Positions 1 through 12,099 are shown, counted from the stretch's first letter. The stretch is 64,000 nt of DNA from Lepidurus packardi (GCA_023053545.1 JAKZAN010000001.1:826565-890564), one strand, 5' to 3'. Numbers and translations are program-made. Notes: a model not told the origin generated them from the letters alone.

Positions 1-545
1 AGTACTGAGTTAATATTAGAACATTCTAAGTTACTGTACTCAATAGTATCTTTCTCCTCAATAGGATTTAAACCAACTTAATCAGTAATGATTAATATTA
101 GTAATGAATTAATATTAGAACATACTGACTAAGTTACTGTACTCAAAAGTATCCTTCTCCTCAATATGATTTAAACCAATTTAATCAGTAATGATTAATA
201 TTAGTACTGAGTTAATATTATAACATACTGACTAAGTTATTGTTCTCAATAGTATCTTTCTCCTCAATGATTTAAACCAACTTAATCAGTAATGATTAAT
301 ATTAGTAATGAGTTAATATTAGAACATACTGACTAAGTTACTGTACTTAATAGTATCTTTCTCCTCAATATGATTTAAACCAACTTAATCAGAAATGATT
401 AATATTAGTAATGAGTTAATATTAGAACATACTGACTAAAATTAAGTTATTGTACTTAATAGTATCTTTCTCCTCAATATGATTTAAACCAACTTAATCA
501 GTAATGATTAATATTAGTAATGAGTTAATATTAGAACATACTGAC
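1..545. repeat. tandem repeat, ~100-bp unit
   Basis: Units begin near 1, 100, 203, 303, 407 and 516 with AGTAMTGAGTTAATATTAG and then run through ACTGTACTCAATAGTATC and TTTAAACCAACTTAATCAG. The period is 99-109 bp and copies differ by a few substitutions and small indels. The array probably continues past the left edge. AT-rich and without coding potential. Confidence 0.9.
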
Positions 546-1079
546 TAAGTTATTGTTATTGTACTTGTTTAAAACTAGTAGAAAGAAAATTAACTGGTAT
601 TGTAATGTATTGGCCATCAGCTAGGTAGCCACGTCATGCTTGTTGAAAGGAGAGAAAAAAGTAAACAAATATGCCTACTCAAAGTAAACAATTCTCTTGA
701 ACGCCACAGATTTCCGAAAATCCTCGTTCTCTATTGTCACTATGGTGTCCTATGGCAACGTAAACAAAGACGCCCCTAAAATGCTACCAACGCTAGACAA
801 AATACAAAATAATTTCCTTTCCTATTCCTTTTTTTACCTAATTAGATCAGTTGGGTAGTTTATTCGAATAATTAAAATGCTTTAGCGGATTCCTTTCTTG
901 GAAGTACGAACTACTTCCTTTCTTTTTTCATCGTTATTGTACCTAATGTAGACTTTGCTGTCTATCATAATATTACTAGGTCTCTTCAGAAAGAAAAAAA
1001 AAAAATTACCTGAACTTTCTGTCCCGTGAACGTCAGATCGAAAAGAAAAACAAAAGAAGAAAAAAAAAAACGAAATTAC
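546..1079. other. no recognisable gene; probable intron
   Basis: Unique AT-rich sequence with poly-A and poly-T runs. It lies downstream (on the minus strand) of the last visible exon of the cysteine-rich gene, so it is most simply intron. I searched the minus strand for the next exon of that family and found none before the tandem repeat, so the gene should continue beyond the left edge. Confidence 0.5.
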
Positions 1080-1106
1080 CTGAACTTTCTGTTCCGTGAA
1101 CGTCAG
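1003..1106. repeat. 70-bp direct duplication of an exon end and its splice donor
   Basis: A block reading (minus strand) GACGTTCACGG.ACAGAAAG then TTCAGGTAATT occurs at 1106-1075 and again at 1036-1003, each followed by a poly-T stretch. The first copy is the 3' end and donor of the cysteine-rich exon ending at 1080. The second lies in what should be intron. Splicing to the second donor would read an in-frame TGA just after the polypyrimidine stretch. Confidence 0.75.
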
Positions 1107-4100
1107 GGCAGGCTTGGTAGCGCAGTAATAATCTCCACGGCTGCGAGCATTGTTCAATGGTCGACGCCGGGGATTTGCATTCTCCATGACCCCGGCTGTA
1201 CGAGAACAAGGCCGGAACTGGCAAGGGACACGCGACTGGACTAGCATCTCTTCGGAAGAGTGAAAATAACTGGGCATCGCCACTAATTCGCCCACAAAGT
1301 CGCGCCAAGGAGTCGCGGGCGTCACAGTAAGCTACAAGATAAAAGACAAAACAAAACACGTTAAGCCAAATCAGTTTACTTTAGCACCTGAAAGTATGAG
1401 AATAAACAAAACCGCCCCGGCTATTAACAATACCCGCCCCCTACTCAACTTAACCCCCTCGATCCCTCCAGTGTGCTCATAGCAACGTTCGCTCTGCTCT
1501 AACAAAATAAAACAAACTCGTTACACGCCTTTCATTGGGCTAACAACGTCCCAACCCTCCCTAACTGTTCGACCTTTCTGAAGGTAAAAAGTACAACATG
1601 TGTCTCCTTCGGCGTTTTATCGCGAGCTAAAGTTGGCCTAGTTTGCCTTCATACGTGCTCCATTACGCTACAGGCCACTTCCCGTAATGGCCGTCGACTA
1701 ACGAGGCCCCGTAGCTCCGCCACGCTAGGATTTAGCCTCGCGATTCGCGTTTCCTCGCGCTTGGCCTCGCGACAAGGTGTACACAATGAAAACTGATGAA
1801 AAGAGCTGCAACTTTTGGACGCGAGGGGTTAAAAGCAAACTAGTCGGCGAGAAACGCTGGAAGGGAGCTGGAAATAAGTGCCACGTGTCCTTAATTGTGG
1901 AGTTGTGACCGCTGTATATGGTCGCTTTGCTAGTCAGGAAGTCACGCACCACCCTCCCCGCCCCCCAGGAAAAAGCTAAAAAGCATAACTGAACATGCTC
2001 TCCACTTTGCATCAAAACGTCGATCCCTTTTCCTTGTATATGGGCTAAAATCCCCCGTTTTGGCCAGCACGGGCTGCTGGCGACTTCTTATGATTAAATA
2101 CGGTTACAAATGGTTTCATTTGCATGTCTTCTGGGTGGGTGGCTTGCTTAGCCAAGTGTCAGACTCGGGAATTTCTACAAGGAGATAAAATTAGAGACGA
2201 AAAACAAACGGAAGATTTCAGAACCCTAGTTGGGTAGAATTAGAATGTAATGTTAGAGGGTACCTTATTTGGATGAATCATCCAGCTGAACACAGTTGAG
2301 TATGCAAAAGAAAATGTGGGTAGGAATGCCAACTTTTGTCACTGACGGTCTAAAAAGCGACACGAACAATGTTGTTTTGGCTTCCTTTTCACGGTCTGAA
2401 CCTTACCCTGGCACGCGTTTGGACACGCCAAGGGTTTTTCGAGTGACAAACGAACGAATTCACAAACGACGTTGGGATTTAATCCTATACATGTACACAT
2501 TCAATGACTGACAAGCAGGAGCCACTGAAAGGGTTGGCTTGTTTTCTTCCGTGGGGACAGTGCTGCCAAAACGTGCAGTGAGTCTATGGCGCCCTAAAAC
2601 GTTCGATTTTGACGAGGGGACTGGCTAAACCACGAAAACGTTCGAAAACACTGCAGGCGTGCTTTGCAAGGGACATAATAGCACGCTAAGCATTCTAAAC
2701 AAAGGTAATCATGCCTTCCCTAGGAATAAAATGTCCAATTTGAATGCGCTCATAGGTAAAGTATCTAGTTCTCCGGGCAACTGTCCGTTATAAGGATAGG
2801 AAAATTTAAAAGCTGGAGTAAAGGGGCGGAGCCTAAACCTTAAACCCTTAATTACTCGGTTAATATGCATACTTGACAGTTATTCTTCAACCTGGACAAT
2901 GTACTTAGTCTGTTCTATAACATACTTTTTTAAGTTTTGTTAAGACCTTACTCCCCTTTAGACCTTACTTTAAGAGTCCGGAGCAGAAGTCTATTCTGAT
3001 CTCAGAAGAATGACTGAGTTTTGGACATAAACATGCATGTCCAGTGCATAATTGAACGGCCCGCGATGTACTAGAAAGTCTTGAGAGACAGATAACCGGC
3101 TAACCAGCTTTCCTGTATCTTTTCTTAATTCTTATGTCCAGTACGTTGCCAGACGCTAAAAGATTCATGACACATGTTGACAAAGTCTTCTTCAGCAAGT
3201 ATTGGTCGATCAGTGCAGTCACACGAACCGGTACTTGGGAAGCTATAAATCGTTTAAGAACCCCAAGTATACGCGAAAATAGAAGAAAGGTACTTACTTT
3301 CTTTATATTGGAGTACGTTGGGATGTTTCTCATGAATGACAACGCATCGAAAGCAGTTATCACGCCTGGAACACACAAAATAGAACACCCATTGTTAGAA
3401 TAACAAGTCTACGCAAACGCGATGCAAAGTTTGTTTTCTTCTTCTTTTCCCGTCCCATTTCTTCATTCAAATGATATCGCTTCCGCGTGCGTTCATCTCT
3501 TTCCTCCTTTTTTTTCAAAACTAAAAGCATAAAGAAGATGAGCAGAACATAAGATATAGGCCTTTTCCTTTAGGTCTCGGTTCACTTGTTTCGCTTGTCG
3601 CTCGTGCGTTCTGCCCTTCCAATCAATAAAACAGCTCTGAGCCAGCAAGCAAAAGGGGCACACAGAGAGAGAGAGTGAGAGAGAGAGAGAGAGAGAGAGT
3701 ATAAAGGGAGATAAAACGAGAGGCAAGTCTGCCATTTCTGCCATGCAAAATGTTCGTCCGGATCCGGGCCAAAAGGCCTAAATTAATTTCTGGTCCTTTT
3801 TCACCCGTCAACAAACGACTGAAAGCTCGGAGCTATAGCCAGTAAAAAGGAAAAAAAACATTCCATACAACAATCCTTTTCTTTAGGAAGAAACCTAAAA
3901 GAAGACAAAAACTAAAAAAGATGCAAAAGATTATTTTCCTAAGGTATTAAGAAAGGAATATAAATAGAGGGCTTACAGGTCATGGACGATAGTTTTATCA
4001 CCGTCTGCTTCCACGCACCGGCCTTTGGTGCTGATGGTGTCTGCTTGGATCAGAATGGGCTGCAGAACTCCGGATTGAAACCATGATCCTTCCCAACGTG

Positions 4101-4139
4101 TTGGGAACACGCACGCAGTGTCTACACCTGGATTCCAAC
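1080..4139 (-). CDS. cysteine-rich extracellular protein of the DUF7042-7045 type, partial (3 joined exons seen, two ends missing)
   Basis: Three minus-strand exons join in phase: 4139-3977, 3365-3298 and 1331-1080, split by introns of 611 bp and 1966 bp. All borders are AG/GT (for example cacag at 4140, gtaagc after 3977, ttgtag before 1331). The joined peptide starts with CVFPTRWEGSWFQSG, then KGRCVEADGDK, NCFRCVVIHEKHPNVLQYKE, ARLCGRISGDA, YSRGHGECKSP, and ends LLLRYQACPDVHGTESS. I recall this Cys/Trp pattern (WxGxWFQSG, CxRC, GHGEC, RYQACPD) from uncharacterised arthropod secreted or single-pass membrane proteins carrying DUF7042-7045 domains; the exact Pfam number is from memory. The first exon (signal peptide, which must end in phase 1) was not found to the right, and the 3' exons lie beyond the left edge. 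Function is unknown. Paired cysteines imply an extracellular fold. Confidence 0.8.
1332..3297. other. large intron of the cysteine-rich gene
   Basis: This stretch lies between two phase-compatible minus-strand exons. It has a moderately GC-rich part (about 1380-2010) but no exon I can join and no transposon ends. Short ORFs here have no recognisable protein features. Confidence 0.55.
3664..3700. repeat. GA/CT microsatellite
   Basis: Nearly pure (GA)n run with one interruption. The Leu/Ser-rich reading frames over it are artefacts of the dinucleotide. Confidence 0.9.
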
Positions 4140-4436
4140 CTGTGAGAAGAGCGTGGAAAATAAGATGAAAATTCACGTCAGACTGAAGAAAGAATACACG
4201 ACTTTGGCATAGGGGAGTTTCTCGATCATCACTGAAACTATCGATTAGGCAACGTTCGATACTAGGTAATTAAGGGGCTATATCGATGCTTTCTAGATTA
4301 TGAAACCTGAGTTGACGTCAGAAGAGGCAAGAAAGCCACACAATACTATGTGAGACTTTAGCTAAGAGTGAACAGTGCATGTAGAAAGTAGAAATCAAAA
4401 AATAGATCAGAAAAAGTGAGAAAAAACTAGAAAAAA

Positions 4437-5200
4437 TACAAAAGTGTTGTCATAAAATGCATGAAACTGACTGCAATCGATTATAAAACTATAACATCGG
4501 TACTTAGTTAAATAATCGATATAGCAATGAACCTAAACCTAGGTGGCCATTTCAAAGTGTTGTCATAAAATGCATTACATAAGCTGCAATCGATTACAAA
4601 ACTGTAACACCAATACTTGATTAAATAATCAACATAGACAATGAACCTAAACCTAGGTTGCATTTTCAAAGTGTTGTCATAAAATGCGTTACATAAGCTG
4701 CAATCGATTACAAAACTGTAACACCGATACTTAATGGTTCCAATCTCAAAGTGTTCCCATAAAATGCATTACATAAGCTGCAATCGATTACAAAACTGTA
4801 ACACCGATACTTATTTAAATAATCAACAATTAGCAATAATCAAAATCAATTAATCACTTAGCAATGAACATAAACCTACGTTGCAATTTCAAAGTGTTGT
4901 CATAAAATGCATTACATAAGCTGCAATCGATTACGAAACTGTAACACCGATACTTAATGGTTCCAATCCCAAAGTGTTCCCATAAAATGCATTACATAAG
5001 CTGCAATCGATTACAAAACAGTAACACCGATACTTATTTAAATAATCAACAATTAGCAATAATCAAAATCAATTAATCAATTAAATAATCAATTAGCAAT
5101 GAACATAAACCTAGGTTGCGATTTCAAAGTGTTGTCATAAAATGCAATCGATTACAAAACTAGCTATCGATACTTAGCTAAATAATCAACGAAGAATTGT
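4437..5200. repeat. tandem/interspersed repeat, about seven copies
   Basis: Each copy starts near CAAAGTGTTGTCATAAAATG and continues through GCTGCAATCGATTACAAAAC and ACCGATACTTA. Starts lie near 4441, 4555, 4669, 4747, 4889, 4970 and 5125. Copy length varies (about 78-155 bp) because the 3' part, with CTAAACCTAGGTTGC, is present or absent. A higher-order pair of long plus short copies is repeated. Confidence 0.9.
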
Positions 5201-5675
5201 AATCATAAGCCAACGCGGGACAAGAATCGAAGCTAACGTGGGTTCGGGAATATTCTTTTGGATAATAAATACAGACAGACAGTAGTAGACAGTAACGGTA
5301 CGGGGCAGCGAGGGTCCAGAAAGTGGGTATCACATTTCCACACCTGACTGATACACTTCATTCCGCCTGGACGGTTATAGCAAGCGTAAACACAAGTTGA
5401 CGTCGCAGGGTGCAGATACTCGAGCTTCAAATGGTTAAAACTCAATCTCCAAGCTAAACTGTGATAGTCCTATTACGAGGCATCATACTCTCATGGAATT
5501 GCAAGACAATTAAAGCTCCATAATTCTTATTGATCGATATAATTATCGATATTATTACTCTTATTGATCGATATAATTATTATTGATCGATATGCCTGTA
5601 ATTATTATTATTATTATGTAATTATTATTGATGATATGCCTGTAGTACTACGGAAATATCCGAAGGGCAAATACC

Positions 5676-5907
5676 CTATTGTGAATTTCTTTCATATCTC
5701 TTTTGACTATCTTCCGTCAGGATGCAATTGATGTCATGCCGGCCAGGAGACATTCTATCTGAGGAAAACACCCAGTAGTATGTTTCCACAAGGGTGAAAA
5801 ATGCTTCCGCGTGCAGCCTATCGTTGAACTCGTCATTGTGCGATAAACCCAACTCAAAGCGGATTTGATAGAGCAGTTTTATGGCAGTTCTCAAGTCCCC
5901 GGTGGGG
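5676..5907 (-). CDS. possible terminal exon of an unrecognised gene
   Basis: The minus strand shows a good acceptor (tcatctctgcag, ending 5908), then an open frame starting PTGDLRTAIKLLYQIRFEL and continuing through AEAFFTLVETYYWVF to a stop at 5676, about 76 residues. The composition looks coding: two amphipathic helices, as in a TPR-like pair or the end of a calponin-homology-like domain. The LLYQ context loosely resembles SPEF2, but this is weak. No upstream exon was found to join it. It could be the last exon of a separate minus-strand gene. Confidence 0.35.
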
Positions 5908-5985
5908 CTGCAGAGATGACAGGATGGTGGCAAGTAACTATAGCCAGTACAGTACGCGGAGATCTATTAAGTTAAGACCGCGAGT

Positions 5986-6267
5986 ATGCGGATTCGCTTT
6001 CTCTCTGGGGAAGCCATGCAACCCTCCAACTCCATTGCCCAGAAGAAGGGAAAAAAGTCCGGGGAGAGAGCTCCTTCTCCAGTACCCAAACGAGAACGAC
6101 AGGATGATGCGGTTGCAAACTCTGGCGGAGGAGGATTAAGAGATAGTGGCGAATGGGAGTTTTATGATAAGGAAGAAGAAACTCCTCTTCTCTCTTCTCG
6201 CACTCCTCGTCGTCGCCGTTCTTCCGTCCTTCCGTCTTACTTGAAGGATTTCCGAGGGTTTGCCTGA
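5986..6267 (+). CDS. possible first exon or small ORF, function unknown
   Basis: An open frame from ATG at 5986 (a second ATG at 6016) encodes a charged, low-complexity protein with GEWEFYDKEEETPLLSS and RTPRRRRSSVLPSYLKDF. The acidic dileucine-like stretch and basic run resemble a cytosolic tail. A weak donor (gtttgc) lies just before the stop. The opposite strand is also open here, so this may be only a GC-richer patch. No homologue recognised. Confidence 0.22.
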   Translation: MRIRFLSGEAMQPSNSIAQKKGKKSGERAPSPVPKRERQDDAVANSGGGGLRDSGEWEFYDKEEETPLLSSRTPRRRRSSVLPSYLKDFRGFA

Positions 6268-6289
6268 AATGGACTCTTCTCCTTACCAC

Positions 6290-7130
6290 CCCTCCTTACC
6301 CCCACCGGGTCTAATGCAAATCTTACTTATAGTCTCTAAACTACTTCAGCCAAGTGTAAAATTCTCAAACTCATCTCCTGCATGGAAACTGGAAACTGGA
6401 TCGTTGCCTCATCATGTGTGCCAGGGAATCTTTTGGGTTCCAGCTCTAAACAAACAGAAAAAAGCAAAATGAAAATATTGATTTACTATTACTTTCCCTG
6501 AAAAAAAGTGTTCTACTTGAGTGCGGAAGGACCCAGGAGCACACGCAGAAGACGAGATGATGGGGGTTAATGAAAATTCATGGAAAAAGTAACAAAAACT
6601 TGGCCCAAGTCACCAACTTCGGAGAGGAAAAGAGATGACGTCGTAAGAGAAGAAAGTGGGAGTAGAAGACAAGTTTTCCACGAGAGCCATAATCGTAACT
6701 CGCAGCTTCCCAATTGTACAAGCTTCCTTCCATTGCTTGCACCTGGCCTTTTTCATGGCCAGGAGCAAAAAGCCTTGTAAAGTGCGAGAACCTGCACACA
6801 TCTTTTCGCTGTAGAATTAGAATCCTCTCGGCGAAAACCGAGGCTAATTAAGTTTTTCTATTCTGGCTATTGTAACATGGAAATTTGCAATCAAGGTGCT
6901 CGCTCAGTCCAACGAAATGAACCCAATTGCCTCCTTGGAGCCTAGATATCATTGTAAAACTCGTAGGAAAAGCTTCATGATTACATTGTAAGGCAAAAGT
7001 ACCACTGCAGGCGATAATACATAATTTAAAACCTACGCTAAATAGAACTACGCTAAATAGCCTTACATGTAAGACGTAACAAATATGAAAACAATATTAA
7101 TGATAGGATATGACAAAATGGGCACAAATA
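6290..7130. other. no supported gene
   Basis: Mixed-composition sequence with overlapping short ORFs on both strands near 6580-6800, none with a recognisable domain or convincing splice pair. Confidence 0.4.
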
Positions 7131-7139
7131 TAATTTACT

Positions 7140-8490
7140 TTATGAATAAGATTACTTTATTACTTTATAAATAAGACTACTACTACTAATAACTAATAAT
7201 AATAACAATAATAATAACTAATAATAATAATACTAACTACTAACTAACTACTACTACTAACTACTACTACTAATACTAACTGTTACTACTACTAGTAACC
7301 GTTTAAGAATAACAGTAGTAAAACTGCCATTGGATACTATAAATAAGATTGAATTATATTGGGAAACTTATGTAAAGAATTTTATATCTAAATACGTAAA
7401 TGAATTGTATTCTTACTAAGGGTATTGGTTACTGAGTATCTTTACAGAAACTAGTCACGTTTGTAAAACTGCAACACGTAAAAAAATAAATAAAACAATA
7501 AATTTGAAGCACTAGGAATACGAGCTTCGAAAGTCTCTTCTCTCTAGGAACATATATTAACATCTATTAAAGATCGAAATAACATCTATTATATAATAAG
7601 ATTCAACTATACCTCCATAATAATAATAAATAATATACTACTACTGTCTACTACTACTACTAACTACTACAACTACTACTAATAACTACTAATAACTAAT
7701 AATAATAATAACAATAATAATAATAATAATAACTAATAATAATAATACTAACTACTACTAACTAACTACTACTAACTAACTGCTACTAACTACTACTACT
7801 ACTACTAATACTACTACTAACTGTTACTACTACTAGTAACATTTTAAGAATAACAGCAGTAAAACTGCCATTGGATACTATAAATAAGATTGAATTATAT
7901 TGGGAAACTTATGTAAACAATTCTATATCTAAATATGAAAATGAATTGTATTCTTACTAAGAGTATTGGTTACTGAGAATCTTCACAGAAACTAGTCACG
8001 TTTATAAAAGTGCAACACGTAAAAAAAAATAATAAAACAATAAATATTAAGCGCTAGGAATACGAGCTTCGAAAGTCTCTTCTCTCTAGGAACATATATT
8101 AACATCTATTACAGATCGAAATAACATCTATTATATAAAAAGATCGAAATAACATCTTTTAAATATCGAAATAACATATATTAAAGATCGAACTAATGTA
8201 CTAAGATTACTAATTGATCGTAGAGTATTGATACTAGACTATAGAGTATACTATTGAAGAGTATTGGTTACTGAGGCTTACAGAAACTTTACAGAAACTA
8301 GTCACGTTTGTAAAACTGCAACAAGTAAAATAATAAATAAAACAATACATATTAAGCGCTAGGAATACGAGCTTCGAAAGTCTCTTCTCTCTAGGAACAT
8401 ATATTAACATCTATTACAGATTGAAATAACATCTATTATATAAAAAGATCAAAATAACATATATTAAAGATCGAACTAATGTTTCCCTAT
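7140..8490. repeat. two full and one partial copy of a ~500-bp module with (ACT)n/(AAT)n microsatellites
   Basis: The segment starting GTAAAACTGCCATTGGATAC and ending CGAAAGTCTCTTCTCTCTAG occurs at about 7316-7550 and 7858-8095, and its second half again at about 8260-8395. In front of the first two copies are long runs of ACTACT/AATAAT trinucleotides. This is a local tandem duplication with microsatellite expansion. Confidence 0.85.
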
Positions 8491-8627
8491 ACAATTTCTG
8501 ACTAAACTCACAATTTCGAAGCCCAGCTCCATTAAGTACAGAACTTAATGTTCCAAAGGTCTGTGAAACGCTACCAGCAATAGCTTTCCTTTTCCTTTCA
8601 AAGAAACCTAAAGTAAATCATAATTAC

Positions 8628-8738
8628 CGAGAAGCATGGCCAAAATGCCAATGACGACCGGAAGAAAAGGGCCACAGGCATGCAGACCAATCATGGAGAC
8701 CAAGTCCGCTGCACCAACAACAAGGCTCACACCACGTA
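8628..8738 (-). CDS. possible exon encoding a transmembrane helix
   Basis: On the minus strand an acceptor (tgacgtccag) is followed by an open frame containing GVSLVVGAADLVSMI and then CGPFLPVVIGILAMLLG, ending at a good donor (gtaatt). Its hydrophobicity fits one or two membrane helices. It cannot be joined to a second exon with certainty, and the plus strand is also partly open. Family not recognised. Confidence 0.3.
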
Positions 8739-8972
8739 CTGGACGTCACCATGGGCAGGTACTATTAGCAATCTGTCAATCCAAAAAAACAAACCAAAAA
8801 AGGAATCAGTATATATTGTCATTAGCGTTCTTTTTCCATATCCTCTTTTCCCCCCTTTTCTCTTTTTGTCTTTTGCATAGTACTATGCATGTACTATCCA
8901 TCATCATCATCGCGGGGTACACAGACCCAAAAAGAGATGGTATTACTCCTCAATACCCGAGGTGGACAATAC

Positions 8973-9199
8973 CTATAGCGGACAATAGAACACGGCCATA
9001 AGGGTAAACCATCTACTGTGGCTGGTGTGGGGCTTCTGAGACGCAGAAATAAAAAGGAATAAAACCAAGTCATAAAAGGGTCGTTGGGGTGGGCGATACG
9101 CGATATAGGATTGCCAATCCATAGGTTATGCCCTTTGCTTTCACGGCTCCCAGAACCATTATCGTCGTCGCCACCGGGTGTCAACTCATGTTTTTCTCC
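8973..9199 (-). CDS. possible exon, unrecognised
   Basis: A very strong acceptor (ttttctctctctttttcacag, ending 9200) is followed by an open frame starting GEKHELTPGGDDDNGSGS and passing NLWIGNPISRIAHP. The 3' border is uncertain; the donor gtattg after 8973 is my best guess. It might belong with the membrane-helix candidate just downstream. No family recognised. Confidence 0.25.
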
Positions 9200-10160
9200 C
9201 TGTGAAAAAGAGAGAGAAAACTCATGAAACCCCTTCTTCTTTTACCCCATACATGGTCTGGCTTTTGTACAGCAGGGGGTGGGGGGGGGATCGACCTGAT
9301 ACACCTAGCTTTGGCAATCCTATTGGTAACTTAAGCAGAAGTATTAAAAAGCACCGATTTTTTTTTTATTGATTTTTTTCTTTTTGATTTCTTTTTTGAA
9401 AGTAAGGACGACTGCTTTGTATGCAAGGGGGCATGGAGGTACAGATCGATAATAAGGTCAGGGCAAAACTACTACTGCAGATGATGATTGAAAACCTTGG
9501 CTAGTCACCCAGCACGCGTTCCTTTTTACCCCCAATCCGACCAGAAAATTAACTAGAAAGAGCTCAGAACGAAATGGAGACGGGGGGGGATAAATAATCT
9601 ATATATATAAAAAAAAAAAAAAAAAAAAAAAAATTTGCCTTATTGATGCACCTGGAATCCATTAGCGTGATTTCCATCTCGGACTAGCGGAAACGCAAAG
9701 GAGAAAGAGGGGGGGGGGGGTCTCGCTTTTAGTCCCAAAACCAATCGGGGACACTCTATACCATTCAGATCCAGGCGTTGATAAGTCACGGTTAATTTGA
9801 CTCGCAGACGATGTGAAAAAGCGTCAAAGTAGAGTGTACTGCACTCGATAACTGCAAAAGCATATGAACAGGAATTAAAAACGGAACAGAATACGGAAAA
9901 TAAAGAGAATCTCTCCCTTTTCTCTACCTTCTTCCCCCCCCCCTGTCATTTAGCTCAATGTGGTTAAGTTTTGTACACCAAGCGACTAATATAGAGATTG
10001 GCAATTAATATAGACTATTGCCAATTAATAATAAATTAATAATAAAAATAAAATTTAAAGAAAATAAAAATAAAACGCCGATTAATAAAAAAAACAGACT
10101 CTGAAATAGTTAGTTATAAAAAAAAAGACTGAAATAGTTACTTACGCCGATTAATAATCA
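9200..10160. other. gene-free, poly-A/T-rich stretch
   Basis: Contains homopolymer runs (A run near 9610-9633, G runs near 9280 and 9710, T runs near 9358) and AT-rich sequence. No exon supported. Confidence 0.5.
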
Positions 10161-10352
10161 TTAAAAAAAAAAAAAAAAAAAAAATCTGAAATAGTTACTT
10201 ATAGGTTTGACGTCACAATATCCGCGTATATGGCGGATAATATCCACAATATGGCATACAATGTATATATCCGTAATATGGACATGTATATATGGACAAT
10301 GTATATATCCGTAATAGTAGATCCGTAATATGGACAATATCCACAATATCGC

Positions 10353-10647
10353 GTACAGTATTTCCACTCTGTGCTGGGAAGTCAACTTTGGAAGGATAGG
10401 GAAGGGTGTTAAAAAATTACAAAAAAAATAAAAAAATTATAAAAAGTCAACTTTGGAAGGATAGGGAAGGGTGTTAAAAAAATAATAATAAAAAAAAAAT
10501 TCATAAAAAAAAAAAAAAAAAAAAAAGACTCTGAAATCGTTACTTATAGGTTCGGCGTCACAATATCCTTTTTTTTTTTTTTTTTTTTTAACATCCTTCC
10601 CTATCCTTCCAAAGTTGACTTCCTAGCACAGAGTGGAAATACTGTAC
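10353..10647. mobile_element. fold-back (MITE-like) element with long inverted arms
   Basis: The left arm GTACAGTATTTCCACTCTGT..GAAGTCAACTTTGG..AGGATAGGGAAGG starts at 10353. Its reverse complement CCTTCCCTATCC..CCAAAGTTGACTTC..GAGTGGAAATACTGTAC ends at 10647. Arms are about 65 bp; the centre is A-rich and contains a second direct copy of the arm core (near 10446). No obvious target duplication was confirmed. The flanking block TAGGTTTGACGTCACAATATCC (10203) recurs inside at 10547, so the element formed by nested duplication or insertion. Confidence 0.65.
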
Positions 10648-11119
10648 AGTAAGTACTGTACTGTAATGAAGTACTGTAAGTACATATGATTTAGACAGGG
10701 ATTTAAGTAAGGAATTTCCGTTCACGCCCTAAGCTAAAAACACCTTTTTTGCACCTGATGAGGCCAGCAAATGATATGCAATTAAGAGTTTGGCTATGAA
10801 AGGAAGTACATTGGAAGCCCATGGTAATGAAATGAAACAGTGACTGATGGAAATGGTGTTATAATGGTATTCCATTCAGAGGCAAATTAGAAATGTAATC
10901 AGACATTTCAGACAAAATAAGAAGGTTATGCGTTAAAGATGCATAGGGCAATAAACGGAGTCTTCAAAGATAGTTATTCTCTCGACGAAAATAGTCTTGA
11001 CGGCCTGTCTGGGTAATCAAAGCTGTTCAGACGTTTACACCTATGTCCAACGCGCTCTTTGGGGCACGCCGACGTCAGTCTATCCTCAATTGAGTTTTCT
11101 AAATGCTTATTTCTTTATA

Positions 11120-11606
11120 AAGAATGCATACAATAAGAAACATACATACATATACATACATACATATACATACATAGAAGAAAGACTAGAAGAAATGTAT
11201 AGATATTTGTTTAGAAAATATAAAAACGAAAATCATACAATTAATAGGCAAAAAAGCATTGTTTAGGATGTTCATGGTACGGATTTAGCCTGGTGCGAAG
11301 GGTATCCGAGCTATAGGAAACTTTGCTACTACACGAGGGAGGAGCTAAAAGGATTCTAATGAAAGATCAACAGAATGCATACAATAAGAAACATATACAT
11401 AGATATAGCAGAAAGAAGAATAGAAGAACTATATACCTATTGCTTTACAAAATATAAAAACGAAAATCATACAATTAATAGTCAAAAAAGCACTCTATAG
11501 TATATTCATGGTACGGATGTAGCCTGGTGTGAAGGGTATCCGAGCTCTAGGAAACTTTGCTACTCCACGAGGGAGGAGCTAAAAAGCTTCTAATGAAAAA
11601 CCAACA
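11120..11606. repeat. tandem duplication of a ~240-bp segment
   Basis: The segment starting AGAATGCATACAATAAGAAAC and ending CACGAGGGAGGAGCTAAAA..TTCTAATGAAA is present twice (about 11120-11371 and 11372-11606) with some divergence. The first copy carries an expanded CATA microsatellite (about 11145-11180). Confidence 0.85.
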
Positions 11607-11877
11607 CAAAGAGCCTTTTTAAAGCGAAAAATAACAGTAATAATCGGAAGGAATGCCCAGAGAGGAAACCTGGTTAGTCTAGTCCCTGGAATGGATTCTG
11701 ACGTCATCAAATCCAAATTGAAAGCTTACAAAACTATCCCAGGAGGTGTGGCATAGTGCCGAATGAAAAAATGGACCTTATCAACAAACTAAAAAAAAAG
11801 GAAAAAAGCCCACTGGTTACGATTTACACTACGTCAAAGATCATGTAAATTTTGTGTGCACTTTGACGTATAGCATT

Positions 11878-11985
11878 ATAGTATTCTATTTATAATTATA
11901 TCATATTTATATTTATTATTTATATGTATAATTATTTATAATTATATTTATATTTATAGCATTATAGTATTATATTTGACATTTA
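11878..11985. repeat. AT-rich low-complexity repeat
   Basis: TTTATAATTATAT-type sequence with the block TAGCATTATAGTAT present at both ends (11870s and 11957). No coding potential. Confidence 0.7.
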
Positions 11986-12099
11986 GCATATCCGATTTGG
12001 AAAACCTCTGAAGAATTCTACAATGGGTGTGCCCACCAGGTCCATAAAAACTACAAAAAACCATTACGCGAGAAGTGCTCAACCTGTTTCACGTTGCAG

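Noticed and set aside
5233-5445. Minus-strand ORF with CVYACYNRPGGMKCISQ as an upstream exon of the cysteine-rich gene
   Set aside because: It ends in phase 0 at its only candidate donors, whereas the next exon (4139) needs phase 1, so it cannot be joined.
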